Positions 18,153-26,526 of a stretch of DNA of 64,000 nucleotides are shown piece after piece (the stretch's first letter is position 1; every line of letters begins with the position of its first letter). The notes under the pieces were generated by a model that was not told the origin of the DNA, did no database searches, and saw only the letters and a program-made list of their open reading frames with translations. The position numbers were made by a program, and so were the translations under genes. This DNA is from Paenibacillus sp. Soil766 (GTDB lineage: Bacteria; Bacillota; Bacilli; Paenibacillales; NBRC-103111), in the NCBI RefSeq assembly GCF_001428105.1, contig NZ_LMSJ01000045.1, positions 176,318 to 240,317 of the forward strand, read 5' to 3'.

Positions 18153-20075
18153 TTATGCATGCTGTAGAGCTTGTTCCACTTCCTGTACGATAGATAATGC
18201 CACGCTGCGTGCACTCGAGAATGCGCGTTCTGCAAGCTCGCCTTTACCCGTACAGCCGTCTCCGCAGAAGTAGAAAGGAATATTTTCCACGCGAGTAGGC
18301 AAAAGTCGGTTGGTCGCAATGTTCTTCACACTGGAAACCATTGCTTTCTTCGAGACACGCTTAACTGCAGTGACATCACGCCAGCCTGGGTAATGCCTGT
18401 CGAATAGGGCTTCCATTTGAGAGGTTTTATTGTCCAAATAGGTTTTGCGTTCCTCGTCGTTATCGAACTTATCACTTAGGTAAGCGATACCTTGCAGCAA
18501 TTGACCACCTTCTGGTACCAGGGTATGATCCGTGGCAGAAACATCGCTGATGAATAGTTTATTATCCATGTCACTGATATAACTAAATGGTCTAGCGACG
18601 ACACGGCTTAATCCAATGTCATAAACCATAACTTCGGTTGCTGTGTTGGATTCGTATGGTGCTAAGAATGGTTCCCATGCAGAACCTTTGAGTAGTTTTA
18701 CTACTTGTTGAACCGGCATTGCGAAGATTACTTTATCAAACGCCATTTCACGCGTTTTCGTTTTTAATACAAATTTGCGATCCTCATAACGAAGCCCATC
18801 GACACCTTCCTGTAAGGCAATTTCCCATTTCCCGGAAGTGGTCATCTTTTGTTTTAGCTGATTTGTGATAACAGCCCAGCTGCCCAAGACATAGTTAACT
18901 GGTTTACTAGACAAGAATAAGTTGTGATAATACTCGCTAATCACAGCACCGGACACGTTGCGAGCATCCTCAGGCGTAATGAAGAAGTTGGAGCAAACCA
19001 AATGCTCCCATAGCTCTTTAACATCTTCATCTGCGTTAGATTCGGCAAGATAATCGGCCAAGGTAGCATAATTTTTAATATTGTGAATATTAGCGATAAT
19101 GGCCGCGATTTCGCCTACAAAGCGAACTTTTTGAATCGTGCTTAGCAGATCTGTTTTGAGGAGGTTAATGGCATCCAGCGGCGCGGTTGTAAGTTGATTA
19201 TGCTTCGCGTAGACGACTTTGCGCTTATCTACTTGTTTAGAGGAGAAGGATAGCCCAAGTTCTCGCTCCATCGTAGTCAAGGTATGACGATCAATTCCGT
19301 AGATGGCGTGCGCGCCGTAGTTGAGCGTGAAGCCAGCTTTCTCATACGTAAATGCGCGCCCTCCTAACTGTGGACTACGCTCAAAAAGAATACCTTCTAC
19401 GTGTGGATTTTCAGATAAATATGCGGCTGCTGTAAGTCCGGCAAGACCTCCGCCGATAATGGCTACTTTCATTCGCTTTTCCTCCTTGGGGACGGGTTCT
19501 ACTTGCAACGATGCGTAAGGTTCTTCCGAACGAAGACCTATCCAAAGCCAGGCTAAGTTATTTTTCATCATGGAGAGTAAGTCGGCATCATCTTGATTGC
19601 ACCATGTGAGAATTGTTCCGGTATACATGCATACAAGCAGTTCAATCTTTTTAGGCTCCGGGAGCCAGTGCATCAAGCTTTCGGTTAAGACTTTCAATTG
19701 CTGTAATTCTTCTAATTTCACCGTATCATTTTGTAAAGATAGTGCCTGCAAACTACGAATGAGTCTAGGTGACATTTGAATATTCGACGCTAAGTCTAGA
19801 AATAGTCGATTAATATGTCCTTCCAGCGATTGTACCTTCGAAGGAGGCTGTTTCACCCACTCCTGAATCAGATGAGTTTGTTTACTGTATAACGCTGAAA
19901 TAATGGCATCCTTACTTTTGAAATAATGATAAAAGGTTCCTTTGGAGGTGCTAGTTGCTGCAATGATATCATCGACAGAAACATTTTCGTAGCCTTTCTC
20001 CATGAACATCGCTAGGGCGACTTCCATCATCACATCACGCTTTTTGCGAGTCGAGGCTCTCATGAATTGACTCAT
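18153..20075 (-). CDS. TetR-family regulator fused in frame to an FAD-dependent amine oxidoreductase
   Basis: One uninterrupted frame of 640 residues encodes two proteins' worth of domains. Residues 1 to about 200 are a TetR/AcrR regulator with the helix-turn-helix DDIIAATSTSKGTFYHYF. From residue 202 (MKVAIIGGGLAG) follows a complete NAD(P)/FAD Rossmann-type oxidoreductase of about 439 residues resembling the phytoene-desaturase/protoporphyrinogen-oxidase superfamily, ending with FCGDGCTGKGELAERA. An AAGGAGG at 19481-19487 precedes the second Met by 8 nt, so the oxidoreductase may also be made alone. The start ATG 20075 follows GGAG by 7 nt; the frame is open to TTG 20120. The substrate is unknown. 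Confidence 0.85.
   Translation of the reverse strand: MSQFMRASTRKKRDVMMEVALAMFMEKGYENVSVDDIIAATSTSKGTFYHYFKSKDAIISALYSKQTHLIQEWVKQPPSKVQSLEGHINRLFLDLASNIQMSPRLIRSLQALSLQNDTVKLEELQQLKVLTESLMHWLPEPKKIELLVCMYTGTILTWCNQDDADLLSMMKNNLAWLWIGLRSEEPYASLQVEPVPKEEKRMKVAIIGGGLAGLTAAAYLSENPHVEGILFERSPQLGGRAFTYEKAGFTLNYGAHAIYGIDRHTLTTMERELGLSFSSKQVDKRKVVYAKHNQLTTAPLDAINLLKTDLLSTIQKVRFVGEIAAIIANIHNIKNYATLADYLAESNADEDVKELWEHLVCSNFFITPEDARNVSGAVISEYYHNLFLSSKPVNYVLGSWAVITNQLKQKMTTSGKWEIALQEGVDGLRYEDRKFVLKTKTREMAFDKVIFAMPVQQVVKLLKGSAWEPFLAPYESNTATEVMVYDIGLSRVVARPFSYISDMDNKLFISDVSATDHTLVPEGGQLLQGIAYLSDKFDNDEERKTYLDNKTSQMEALFDRHYPGWRDVTAVKRVSKKAMVSSVKNIATNRLLPTRVENIPFYFCGDGCTGKGELAERAFSSARSVALSIVQEVEQALQHA
19470..19487 (-). 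promoter_or_regulatory. Internal ribosome-binding site and start of the oxidoreductase part
   Basis: On the minus strand AAGGAGG (19487 down to 19481) lies 8 nt before an in-frame ATG at 19472. This is a near-ideal site inside the fused frame, exactly at the domain boundary, and suggests either independent translation of the second half or a recent fusion of two genes. Confidence 0.7.
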
Positions 20076-20109
20076 CCGCTCACTCCATTCAAACGATCCG
20101 TTTACACTT

Positions 20110-20138
20110 ATTATATGCAAAAATAGACTAATAGTCTA
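20110..20138 (-). promoter_or_regulatory. Promoter with palindromic operator for the TetR-oxidoreductase gene
   Basis: On the minus strand a TATAAT -10 box lies at 20115-20110 and a TAGACT -35 box at 20138-20133, 17 bp apart. A perfect palindrome TAGACTA-A-TAGTCTA (20124-20138) covers the -35 box and part of the spacer. This is the usual place and form of a TetR-type operator, so the regulator probably represses itself. Confidence 0.65.
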
Positions 20139-20265
20139 CAAGTGAATTGACCGGTGTCAAATTGGATCCGCGGATTAAATAATCTAAATCATTCTTTCCC
20201 GTGTGAGGCTTATCAGTTCGGTATATACTTCACATTAGATCAGCATGAGAGGATGAAAGATTGAC

Positions 20266-21330
20266 TTGAATAAAGCAGATTTAGGATGGCATGTAAGTTT
20301 CGAAAAAGCATTTGAACCCTTTCTTAACGAAGAAGGATTTGTCGCAGGCCGCGTCTCCTTAGAACATAAACATATGTATCGCGTTCAGACGGAAGTTGGC
20401 GAAGTGCTAGCTGAAGTTTCTGGCAAAATGCGTCACCAAGCCCTACGGCGCGAGGATTATCCTGCGGTAGGGGATTGGGTAGTGATATCACTTCGAGAAA
20501 GTGAGCAGCGTGCTGTGATTCATGCCGTGCTTCCTCGTCGAAGTAAGTTTTCCCGCAAAGTGGCTGGTCAAGTCACGGAAGAACAAATTGTAGCAACTAA
20601 TGTAGATACCGTCTTTCTGGTGAACGCTTTAAATCAAGATTTTAATGTTCGCCGAATTGAGCGCTACTTAGTCCTAGCTTGGGAGAGCGGTGCTAACCCA
20701 GTCATCGTATTAAGTAAGTCTGATCTTTGTGCGAACCCAGATGAGTTAGCAGCTGAAGTGGCTGCTGTTGCCATTGGCGTACCGATTCATATTATTAGCT
20801 CTGCCGAAAATCGAGGATTAGAGGAACTTGCTGCTTATATGACTCGCGGTCAGACGGTGGCGCTGCTGGGGTCGTCAGGGGTAGGGAAATCAACCTTGGT
20901 GAACCGTATTTATGGCAGAGATATTCTAAACACAGGGGATATTCGATCTGGGGATGACAAAGGAAAGCATACGACAACGCACCGCGAGCTGATTCTGCTG
21001 CCAGATGGCGGTATTCTAATCGATACCCCAGGGATGAGAGAACTGCAGCTTTGGAGCGCTTCGGAGGGTCTGAATACATCCTTCCAGGATATTGAGGAAT
21101 TTGCGGAGCAATGCTTCTTTCAAGATTGCAAACACGAGAATGAACCGAAGTGTGCGGTGAAATCCGCGCTAGATTCGGGAGCTTTGTCCGCGGAGCGTTT
21201 TCAGAATTATGTGAAATTACAGAAGGAACTGGCTTATTTGGCTCGCAAAGAAGATAAAGGACTTCAAGCAGCGGAGAAAGCAAAATGGAAGAAGATCCAT
21301 CAATCCCTCAAAAGCCAGCCTCATCGCTAA
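20266..21330 (+). CDS. rsgA: Ribosome small-subunit maturation GTPase RsgA
   Basis: RsgA is a circularly permuted GTPase that acts late in 30S assembly. The 354-residue product has an N-terminal OB-fold region, then the G motifs in permuted order: G4 SKSDL, G1 GSSGVGKS (residues 202-209), G3 DTPGM, and a C-terminal zinc-binding region with CFFQDCKHENEPKC. The start is a TTG at 20266, with GAGAGGA about 12 nt upstream. The gene stands alone rather than in the prkC-rsgA-rpe order of B. subtilis, so it could be a second paralogue elsewhere in the genome's set. Confidence 0.92.
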   Translation: MNKADLGWHVSFEKAFEPFLNEEGFVAGRVSLEHKHMYRVQTEVGEVLAEVSGKMRHQALRREDYPAVGDWVVISLRESEQRAVIHAVLPRRSKFSRKVAGQVTEEQIVATNVDTVFLVNALNQDFNVRRIERYLVLAWESGANPVIVLSKSDLCANPDELAAEVAAVAIGVPIHIISSAENRGLEELAAYMTRGQTVALLGSSGVGKSTLVNRIYGRDILNTGDIRSGDDKGKHTTTHRELILLPDGGILIDTPGMRELQLWSASEGLNTSFQDIEEFAEQCFFQDCKHENEPKCAVKSALDSGALSAERFQNYVKLQKELAYLARKEDKGLQAAEKAKWKKIHQSLKSQPHR

Positions 21331-21420
21331 TTCCGAGATTATTTGGATTGGATTTTTTGAACGCTTTCCGATAAACTTATAAGTAAGTAGGATAACAATA
21401 TCGGAAGGACGAATGGATCA

Positions 21421-21771
21421 ATGAGTGATTGTATTTTTTGTAAAATCATTGCTGGGGATCTTCCCTCTAAGAAAGTCTATGAAGATGATCAAATTCTAGC
21501 TTTTCATGATATTCAACCAGCAGCACCAATTCACGTCCTTATCATTCCGAAGAAACACTTTGCTTCTCTATCGGCAGGACAACCGGAAGACTGGGAAGTT
21601 GTGGGTCAAATGCAGCGTGTGGCTGCACAGATTGCTAGAGAGTTAGAAGTAGAAGAATCCGGTTATCGTGTGATCACGAACATTGGAGCAAACGCTGGTC
21701 AAATCGTTCACCATTTGCATTATCATTTGATGGCGGGAGCTAGATTGGCACCGCTTGGGGTCCATAACTAA
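21421..21771 (+). CDS. HIT-family nucleotide-binding protein (HinT-like)
   Basis: The 116-residue protein belongs to the histidine-triad hydrolases that cleave nucleoside phosphoramidates. It begins with CIFCKI (C4 and C7, a zinc pair found in many members) and carries the triad H98-L-H100-Y-H102 near the C-terminus. GGAAGGA lies 11 nt before the ATG. It is followed at once by a small hairpin and then the rpsU promoter, so it is probably transcribed separately from rpsU. Confidence 0.93.
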   Translation: MSDCIFCKIIAGDLPSKKVYEDDQILAFHDIQPAAPIHVLIIPKKHFASLSAGQPEDWEVVGQMQRVAAQIARELEVEESGYRVITNIGANAGQIVHHLHYHLMAGARLAPLGVHN

Positions 21772-21797
21772 TCTTTCTAGTAGGAAAGATCAGTTTT
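21771..21797 (+). terminator. Possible weak terminator after the HIT gene
   Basis: ATCTTTC and GAAAGAT form a 7-bp stem with a 6-nt loop immediately after the stop codon, followed by a short TTTT. It separates the HIT gene from the rpsU promoter. Confidence 0.45.
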
Positions 21798-21801
21798 GCG
21801 A

Positions 21802-21830
21802 TTGACACCCTAATTACTATCACCTATAAT
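21802..21830 (+). promoter_or_regulatory. Consensus sigma-A promoter for rpsU-yqeY
   Basis: TTGACA at 21802-21807 and TATAAT at 21825-21830, spaced 17 bp, match the consensus exactly. Transcription should start near 21837, leaving a leader of about 50 nt. Confidence 0.92.
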
Positions 21831-21885
21831 GAGATTTGATGAACCGTTTTGTCTTAGATGGTCTGTTCGGAGGGAGGGAAAACTG

Positions 21886-22059
21886 TTGTCAGAAACTCGA
21901 GTTCGTAAGAACGAAACTATAGATGCTGCACTTCGTCGCTTTAAGCGTTCCATCGCTAAGGATGGCGTTCTTGCAGAAGTTAAGAAACGTAAGCATTATG
22001 ACAAGCCTAGCGTTAAGCGTAAGCTTAAATCAGAGGCTGCTCGTAAAAGAAAGTTCTAG
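21886..22059 (+). CDS. rpsU: 30S ribosomal protein S21
   Basis: The 57-residue product has the S21 pattern: [17 protein letters not shown], then [18 protein letters not shown], with the basic tail typical of Firmicutes. The start is a TTG at 21886, 7 nt after a very strong GGAGGGAGGG; the upstream in-frame ATG at 21829 lies inside the -10 box and cannot be translated from this promoter. It is followed by yqeY after 8 nt. Confidence 0.96.
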   Translation: MSETRVRKNETIDAALRRFKRSIAKDGVLAEVKKRKHYDKPSVKRKLKSEAARKRKF

Positions 22060-22067
22060 GAGGCAAC

Positions 22068-22511
22068 ATGAGCTTAAGCGATCGATTGAACGAAGATATG
22101 AAACAAGCGATGAAGAGTCAGGACAAGTTTAAGCTCTCTGTAATTCGAATGGTACGTTCTACGATTAAGAATTCTGAGATTGATCTGAAAAGACCCTTAG
22201 ACGACAATGAAGTGCTTGATGTTCTAACTCGTGAGATCAAACAGCGTAAGGATTCCCTCCAAGAATTTACCAAGGCAGGTCGTGACGATCTAGCCGACAA
22301 CCTGAGTGCGGAACTTGTTATTCTAGCTGAGTACATGCCGCAACAGCTTTCTGAGGAAGAAGTGAAAGCCATTGTACAGCAGACCATCCAGCAAATTGGT
22401 GCTTCTTCCAAAGCGGATATGGGCAAAGTGATGACGGCATTGATGCCTCAGGTTAAAGGACGCGCTGATGGTAAACTTATCAATCAGTTAGTTCAACAAT
22501 TATTAGGTTAA
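22068..22511 (+). CDS. yqeY: GatB/YqeY domain-containing protein YqeY
   Basis: The 147-residue protein matches the YqeY family, which resembles the tail domain of the amidotransferase subunit GatB and is thought to act on tRNA-related complexes; its precise role is not established. Visible features are the helical N-terminus, a lysine-rich middle (REIKQRKDSLQEF) and the conserved LAEYMPQQLSEEE segment. TAGGAGG lies before the ATG, and the gene is co-transcribed with rpsU as in other Bacilli. Confidence 0.94.
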   Translation: MSLSDRLNEDMKQAMKSQDKFKLSVIRMVRSTIKNSEIDLKRPLDDNEVLDVLTREIKQRKDSLQEFTKAGRDDLADNLSAELVILAEYMPQQLSEEEVKAIVQQTIQQIGASSKADMGKVMTALMPQVKGRADGKLINQLVQQLLG

Positions 22512-22529
22512 TACCAAATATGTTTCGTG

Positions 22530-22564
22530 AAGACCAAGTGGATGATTCCATTTGGTCTTTTTTC
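22530..22564 (+). terminator. Terminator after yqeY
   Basis: AGACCAAGTGG (22531-22541) pairs with CCATTTGGTCT (22548-22558), followed by a run of T. Confidence 0.85.
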
Positions 22565-22600
22565 TACATAGCTGTGCTTTTCAATATTTCTACTAATTTC

Positions 22601-22626
22601 CGAAACAGTTCATAAGTTATTACGTA
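22601..22626 (+). promoter_or_regulatory. Probable sigma-W (ECF) promoter for nfeD-floA
   Basis: CGAAAC (22601-22606), 16 bp, then CGTA (22623-22626) fits the sigma-W form GAAAC-N16-CGTA. In B. subtilis the orthologous yqeZ-yqfA-yqfB operon is in the sigma-W envelope-stress regulon, which supports the match. Confidence 0.72.
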
Positions 22627-22670
22627 CATACCTATTGAGAAGGAAGTTTGAAGGGAAGGAGTGAACGACG

Positions 22671-23336
22671 ATGTTTCTTGATAATCTATCCGCGTTTCTG
22701 ACTCACCCTGTGACAGGTACTGTATTATTGATGGTTGGGATAATTGGGATTGCCCTTGAACTGCTATTTTTCAGTAGTGGATTGCTGGCTTTGGCGGGGG
22801 TTGCTGGATTTGGTTTATATTTCTTAGGTTTTTATTTAGCTGGCTTTGCGAGTTTTGGCGATTTAGCCGTTTTGGGACTAGGTTTGGTTCTGTTGATTTT
22901 AGAATTGGTTGTGCCGAGTTTCGGTATTCTAAGTGTTCTAGGGGCAATTTGCCTATTTGGCGGCGTGATAATGGCTTCTTCAGATCCTAAGGAAGCTGGG
23001 TTTATGTTAATTATTGCCTTGCTAGTCGCTATTGTGGTAATCATTGCAGCTATTAGGACATTTAAACATCGCGGCGTTTGGAACCGTTTCATACTGAAGG
23101 AGCAGCTAACAACAAGCAAGGGCTTTACATCGAGCCCGGATCGATCTAATTTAGTTGGCTTGACCGGTGAGGCAATAACGCCGTTGCGACCTGCAGGTAC
23201 GGCATTGATTGAAGGAGAACGTGTTGATGTAGTAACGCATGGTAGTTTTATTTCAGTTCATAAAGCAATTATCGTTGTGGAAGTTGAAGGTGTTCGTGTT
23301 GTAGTGAAAGAAGTGGATGACCAATTTAATAAGTAG
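22671..23336 (+). CDS. NfeD family membrane protein, short form
   Basis: NfeD proteins are encoded beside flotillin-like proteins and support membrane microdomains. This one has 221 residues, with four or so hydrophobic segments in residues 15-140 and a C-terminal OB-fold region (about 160-221: GLTGEAIT...[10 protein letters not shown]). It lacks the ClpP/S49-like protease domain of the long form, so it is about half the size of B. subtilis YqeZ. It is 14 nt before floA. A GGAAGGAG site precedes the ATG. Confidence 0.9.
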   Translation: MFLDNLSAFLTHPVTGTVLLMVGIIGIALELLFFSSGLLALAGVAGFGLYFLGFYLAGFASFGDLAVLGLGLVLLILELVVPSFGILSVLGAICLFGGVIMASSDPKEAGFMLIIALLVAIVVIIAAIRTFKHRGVWNRFILKEQLTTSKGFTSSPDRSNLVGLTGEAITPLRPAGTALIEGERVDVVTHGSFISVHKAIIVVEVEGVRVVVKEVDDQFNK

Positions 23337-23350
23337 GAGGAAACAAACAA

Positions 23351-24340
23351 ATGACGATTGAACCTGGTTTATATTTGGTGCTGCTTGCAGCGATTATTAT
23401 TATCGTGCTATCGATTTTGCTCAGTGTTGTTCCTGTCATGCTATGGATTTCCGCATTAGCTTCCGGTGTAAGAATTAGCATCATTACTTTGATTGCAATG
23501 AGACTCCGTCGGGTTACACCAAGTCGCATTGTGAATCCGATGATTAAAGCAACGAAAGCGGGTATTGATCTTAGTGTGAATCAATTGGAAAGTCACTACC
23601 TAGCAGGTGGTAATGTAGACCGTGTTGTGAACGCATTAATTGCTGCACATCGTGCCAAAATTCATTTGGAGTTTGAGCGCGCGGCAGCCATTGATTTGGC
23701 GGGGCGTGATGTGTTGTTAGCTGTTCAAATGAGTGTAAATCCACGCGTAATCGAAACACCGAATGTTTCAGCTGTAGCGAAAAACGGAATTGAGGTAAAG
23801 GTTATCGCGAGGGTTACGGTTCGTGCGAATATAGATCGACTCGTAGGCGGAGCTGGTGAAGAAACGATTATTGCTCGGGTCGGAGAGGGGATCGTAACAA
23901 CCGTAGGTTCCAGCGAATCTCATAAAGATGTATTAGAAAATCCAGATATGATCTCTCGCACCGTCTTAGGCAAGGGCTTGGATGCTGGAACAGCCTTTGA
24001 AATTCTGTCGATTGATATTGCGGATGTCGATGTTGGTAAAAATATTGGCGCACATCTCCAAACAGAGCAAGCCGAAGCGGACAAACGAATTGCACAAGCG
24101 AAAGCTGAGGAACGCCGCGCAATGGCCGTTGCAGCTGAGCAGGAAATGAAAGCGCGTGTCGTTGAAATGCGTGCTAAGGTTGTTGAATCAGAGTCACAAG
24201 TCCCTCTTGCCATGGCTGAAGCGCTGCGAAATGGTCAATTAGGCGTCATGGATTATATGAATCTCAAAAATATTGAATCTGATACTCAAATGCGTTCCTC
24301 TTTAGGTAAAATAAACGATGGAAAAACTGAAAAAGAATAG
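23351..24340 (+). CDS. floA: Flotillin-like protein FloA
   Basis: FloA (YqfA) is an SPFH-domain scaffold of functional membrane microdomains. The 329-residue product starts with a hydrophobic hairpin ([20 protein letters not shown]), then an SPFH region (about 55-220) and an alanine/glutamate-rich coiled coil with [17 protein letters not shown]. The position after nfeD, likely under the same sigma-W promoter, agrees with a role in envelope stress. GGAGG precedes the ATG. Confidence 0.95.
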   Translation: MTIEPGLYLVLLAAIIIIVLSILLSVVPVMLWISALASGVRISIITLIAMRLRRVTPSRIVNPMIKATKAGIDLSVNQLESHYLAGGNVDRVVNALIAAHRAKIHLEFERAAAIDLAGRDVLLAVQMSVNPRVIETPNVSAVAKNGIEVKVIARVTVRANIDRLVGGAGEETIIARVGEGIVTTVGSSESHKDVLENPDMISRTVLGKGLDAGTAFEILSIDIADVDVGKNIGAHLQTEQAEADKRIAQAKAEERRAMAVAAEQEMKARVVEMRAKVVESESQVPLAMAEALRNGQLGVMDYMNLKNIESDTQMRSSLGKINDGKTEKE

Positions 24341-24358
24341 GTATTGCGAGGTGATCAA

Positions 24359-24832
24359 TTGGAGCAGCTTATCGAATTCTTGTTCAAGAACTGGTATTTG
24401 GTCATTATAGCGTTAACCTTCTTCTATCAAATACAAAGCAAGCGCAAGCGAGTTGAGCAGAACGCGTCAAGAAAAGGCATGCCGACTTTTGGGGATGGCC
24501 CTGGCGACGTTAGAAGGCCTGCAGAAGCGAAGGCGGTACAACCAAGTCAGAAGGTTCCTTCTGGTTCTTCGGAACGCGCACAAGACGAATTTAATCAGTC
24601 TGGTCTTGGTAAATCTAGTAAAGCTACTGCAACGCCTCAGAAGCAGAAGCCTTCACCTTTCACGACGCAAGCAGCGAAAAGTGGAGCGACAGTGAGTTCG
24701 CCTATTTATGCAGATGAGATCTCATCGGCTAGGCAATTTCCAGATCATCCGAATCGGGAGCAGGTTCTACAAGGTGTAGTTTGGGCAGAGATCTTAGGCC
24801 CGCCACGTGCCAAAAAGCCACATGGTAGATGA
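24359..24832 (+). CDS. Small single-pass membrane protein in the yqfB position
   Basis: The 157-residue product has one N-terminal membrane segment (FLFKNWYLVIIALTFFYQI) and then a polar, low-complexity tail rich in Ser, Ala, Lys and Gln. It follows floA by 18 nt and ends at a strong terminator, so it belongs to the nfeD-floA operon. It holds the place of B. subtilis yqfB, but is larger, and I cannot claim orthology. The start TTG 24359 follows GAGGTGAT; the upstream TTG at 24344 lies ahead of that site. Confidence 0.75.
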   Translation: MEQLIEFLFKNWYLVIIALTFFYQIQSKRKRVEQNASRKGMPTFGDGPGDVRRPAEAKAVQPSQKVPSGSSERAQDEFNQSGLGKSSKATATPQKQKPSPFTTQAAKSGATVSSPIYADEISSARQFPDHPNREQVLQGVVWAEILGPPRAKKPHGR

Positions 24833-24846
24833 TTAAATGTAAGCAG

Positions 24847-24880
24847 CACCCTTTTGCAAATGCGAAAGGGTGTTTTTTTT
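24847..24880 (+). terminator. Terminator after the nfeD-floA operon
   Basis: A perfect 11-bp stem CACCCTTTTGC/GCGAAAGGGTG with loop AAAT is followed by eight T. Confidence 0.95.
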
Positions 24881-24917
24881 GTCCATTCAAAGAGGACAGC
24901 ACAGTCGTTTATTCTGC

Positions 24918-24944
24918 ATAAAAGCGGCTTCTGTCGCATAATTT
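24918..24944 (+). promoter_or_regulatory. Possible sigma-E promoter for yqfC-yqfD
   Basis: ATA (24918-24920), 16 bp, CATAATTT (24937-24944) resembles the mother-cell sigma-E pattern ATA-N16-18-CATANNNT. It fits the sporulation-specific genes downstream. Confidence 0.5.
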
Positions 24945-25009
24945 GGTAGAAAGTCTATGCGCCTTTTCTGCATTCTCGATCTTCTAGTTAGAGGGGGTAC
25001 TGCCCAGCT

Positions 25010-25288
25010 ATGCGTCGCTTGACCCGCAAATGGAACCAGTTCACGGCCAAGATCCTTGATCTTCCCCAAGATGTTGTACAGGATTTGCCGCGAATCACGA
25101 TGATCGGCAACGTACAGCTTTATGTTGAGAATCACCGGGGCGTACTGCATTTTTCCAGTGAAATTTTGAAGCTGGAGTTAGCGAAAGGAACGCTGGAAGT
25201 ATGCGGCCAACAATTGGTCATTAGAGCGATTCTTTCAGAAGAGGTATTCATTGAAGGCATCATCGATCATGTGAAATATATGCCTTAA
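25010..25288 (+). CDS. yqfC: Sporulation protein YqfC (YabP/YqfC family)
   Basis: The 92-residue product matches the small YabP/YqfC family, which in B. subtilis is produced in the mother cell and is encoded with yqfD. Sequence features include the basic N-terminus (MRRLTRKWNQF), a conserved middle DLPRITMIGNVQLYVENHRG and SEILKLELAKGTLEV. The function is not known in detail. The gene lies 37 nt before yqfD. Confidence 0.92.
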   Translation: MRRLTRKWNQFTAKILDLPQDVVQDLPRITMIGNVQLYVENHRGVLHFSSEILKLELAKGTLEVCGQQLVIRAILSEEVFIEGIIDHVKYMP

Positions 25289-25325
25289 TGTAGTGGTAGT
25301 GCGAATGAGAACTGGAGGTTGAGTC

Positions 25326-26519
25326 ATGAAACAATCCCTATTCATTGCCCGTTTGCGTGGCTATGTACGCATTCAAATAAGAGGCAAGGACTGCGAAAGG
25401 TTGATTCGTCCCATGCTGGAGGGGGACTTCTCCATATGGGATATTCAAGCTGGAAAAGATGGGAAGCTGGAGCTGTACATCCTGATCAAGGATTTCTTCC
25501 GACTTCGGCCGCTTTTGAAACGGACAGGCTGCAGAATGCATGTGGTAGAGCGGTTTGGGCTGCCATTTTTTATGGATAAAATTGGACGAAGGAAAGTGTT
25601 GTTTGGCGGCATAGCTGCTTTCATCATTAGTCTCTACGTGCTCACATCATTGGTGTGGCAAGTGACAGTGGATGGTAATGACCGTATTGCATCATCTGAC
25701 ATTTTGCAGGCCGCAGCCAAGCAAGGTATACATAAGTTTCAGTGGAAATTTAGGTTGGACAAGACCGAGAATCTCTCTCGTGCTATTCAGCAGCAGTTGC
25801 CTAGTGCGGCGTGGGTTGGCGTCGAAATTCGAGGGACGCACATCACAATAAAGGTTGTTGAAGCAACAATCCCTTCAAAAGATATTTTGAAAAATCCGCG
25901 GAATATCGTAGCGTCCAAAAGCGCACTCGTAACGGAAATACAATCGGTAAAAGGTAAGCCGATGGTTAAACCGAATACCTATGTTCGCAAAGGGGCTGTT
26001 TTGATCTCAGGTACCATTGGCGACGAGCAAAATAGTCAAACAGTGGTCGCAGATGGTAAGATAAGAGGAGTGGTTTGGTATACCTCCCGAATCGAAGCTC
26101 CGCTTACGAAACAATATAAAGTCTTCACGGGTGAAACAGAACATCGAAGTTATCTCGTAGTAGGCTCAAGAGCGTTGCAGCTTACAGGTTATGGAAAGAC
26201 GGAATTCGAACAATTCGAAACCTTGCCTGAACGTAAAACACTAGCTTGGCGCTCGTTTTCTATTCCTCTAGGTTGGCTGCATGAAAAGATTATGGAGGTA
26301 AATGTTGTTGAAGAGCCGGTGGAAGCGGCGAATGCGAAAAAAGTGGGTATCGAGCAAGCAAGAGCCAAATTGTTAGGGGCTGCAGGCGAGGATGCAAGGA
26401 TCGTCGGAGAAAAAATTTTGCATGAAAAAACAGAGAATGGTAAAATTTATATAGACGTTCATTTTGAGGTCGAAGAGAATATTGCGGAAGAACAACCAAT
26501 TGTGACACAAGGAGAATGA
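25326..26519 (+). CDS. yqfD: Stage IV sporulation membrane protein YqfD
   Basis: The 397-residue protein has a cytoplasmic N-terminus of about 90 residues, one membrane segment near 92-112 (VLFGGIAAFIISLYVLTSLV) and a large outer domain with a POTRA/FtsQ-like start (VTVDGNDRIASSDIL). YqfD is a mother-cell sporulation protein needed around stage IV. TTG of phoH begins 7 nt after its stop, giving a tight operon. Confidence 0.93.
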   Translation: MKQSLFIARLRGYVRIQIRGKDCERLIRPMLEGDFSIWDIQAGKDGKLELYILIKDFFRLRPLLKRTGCRMHVVERFGLPFFMDKIGRRKVLFGGIAAFIISLYVLTSLVWQVTVDGNDRIASSDILQAAAKQGIHKFQWKFRLDKTENLSRAIQQQLPSAAWVGVEIRGTHITIKVVEATIPSKDILKNPRNIVASKSALVTEIQSVKGKPMVKPNTYVRKGAVLISGTIGDEQNSQTVVADGKIRGVVWYTSRIEAPLTKQYKVFTGETEHRSYLVVGSRALQLTGYGKTEFEQFETLPERKTLAWRSFSIPLGWLHEKIMEVNVVEEPVEAANAKKVGIEQARAKLLGAAGEDARIVGEKILHEKTENGKIYIDVHFEVEENIAEEQPIVTQGE

Positions 26520-26526
26520 GGCCCTG

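Noticed and set aside
20795-21283. 162-codon open frame opposite rsgA
   Set aside because: It is a shadow of rsgA, which has all GTPase and zinc motifs on the plus strand.
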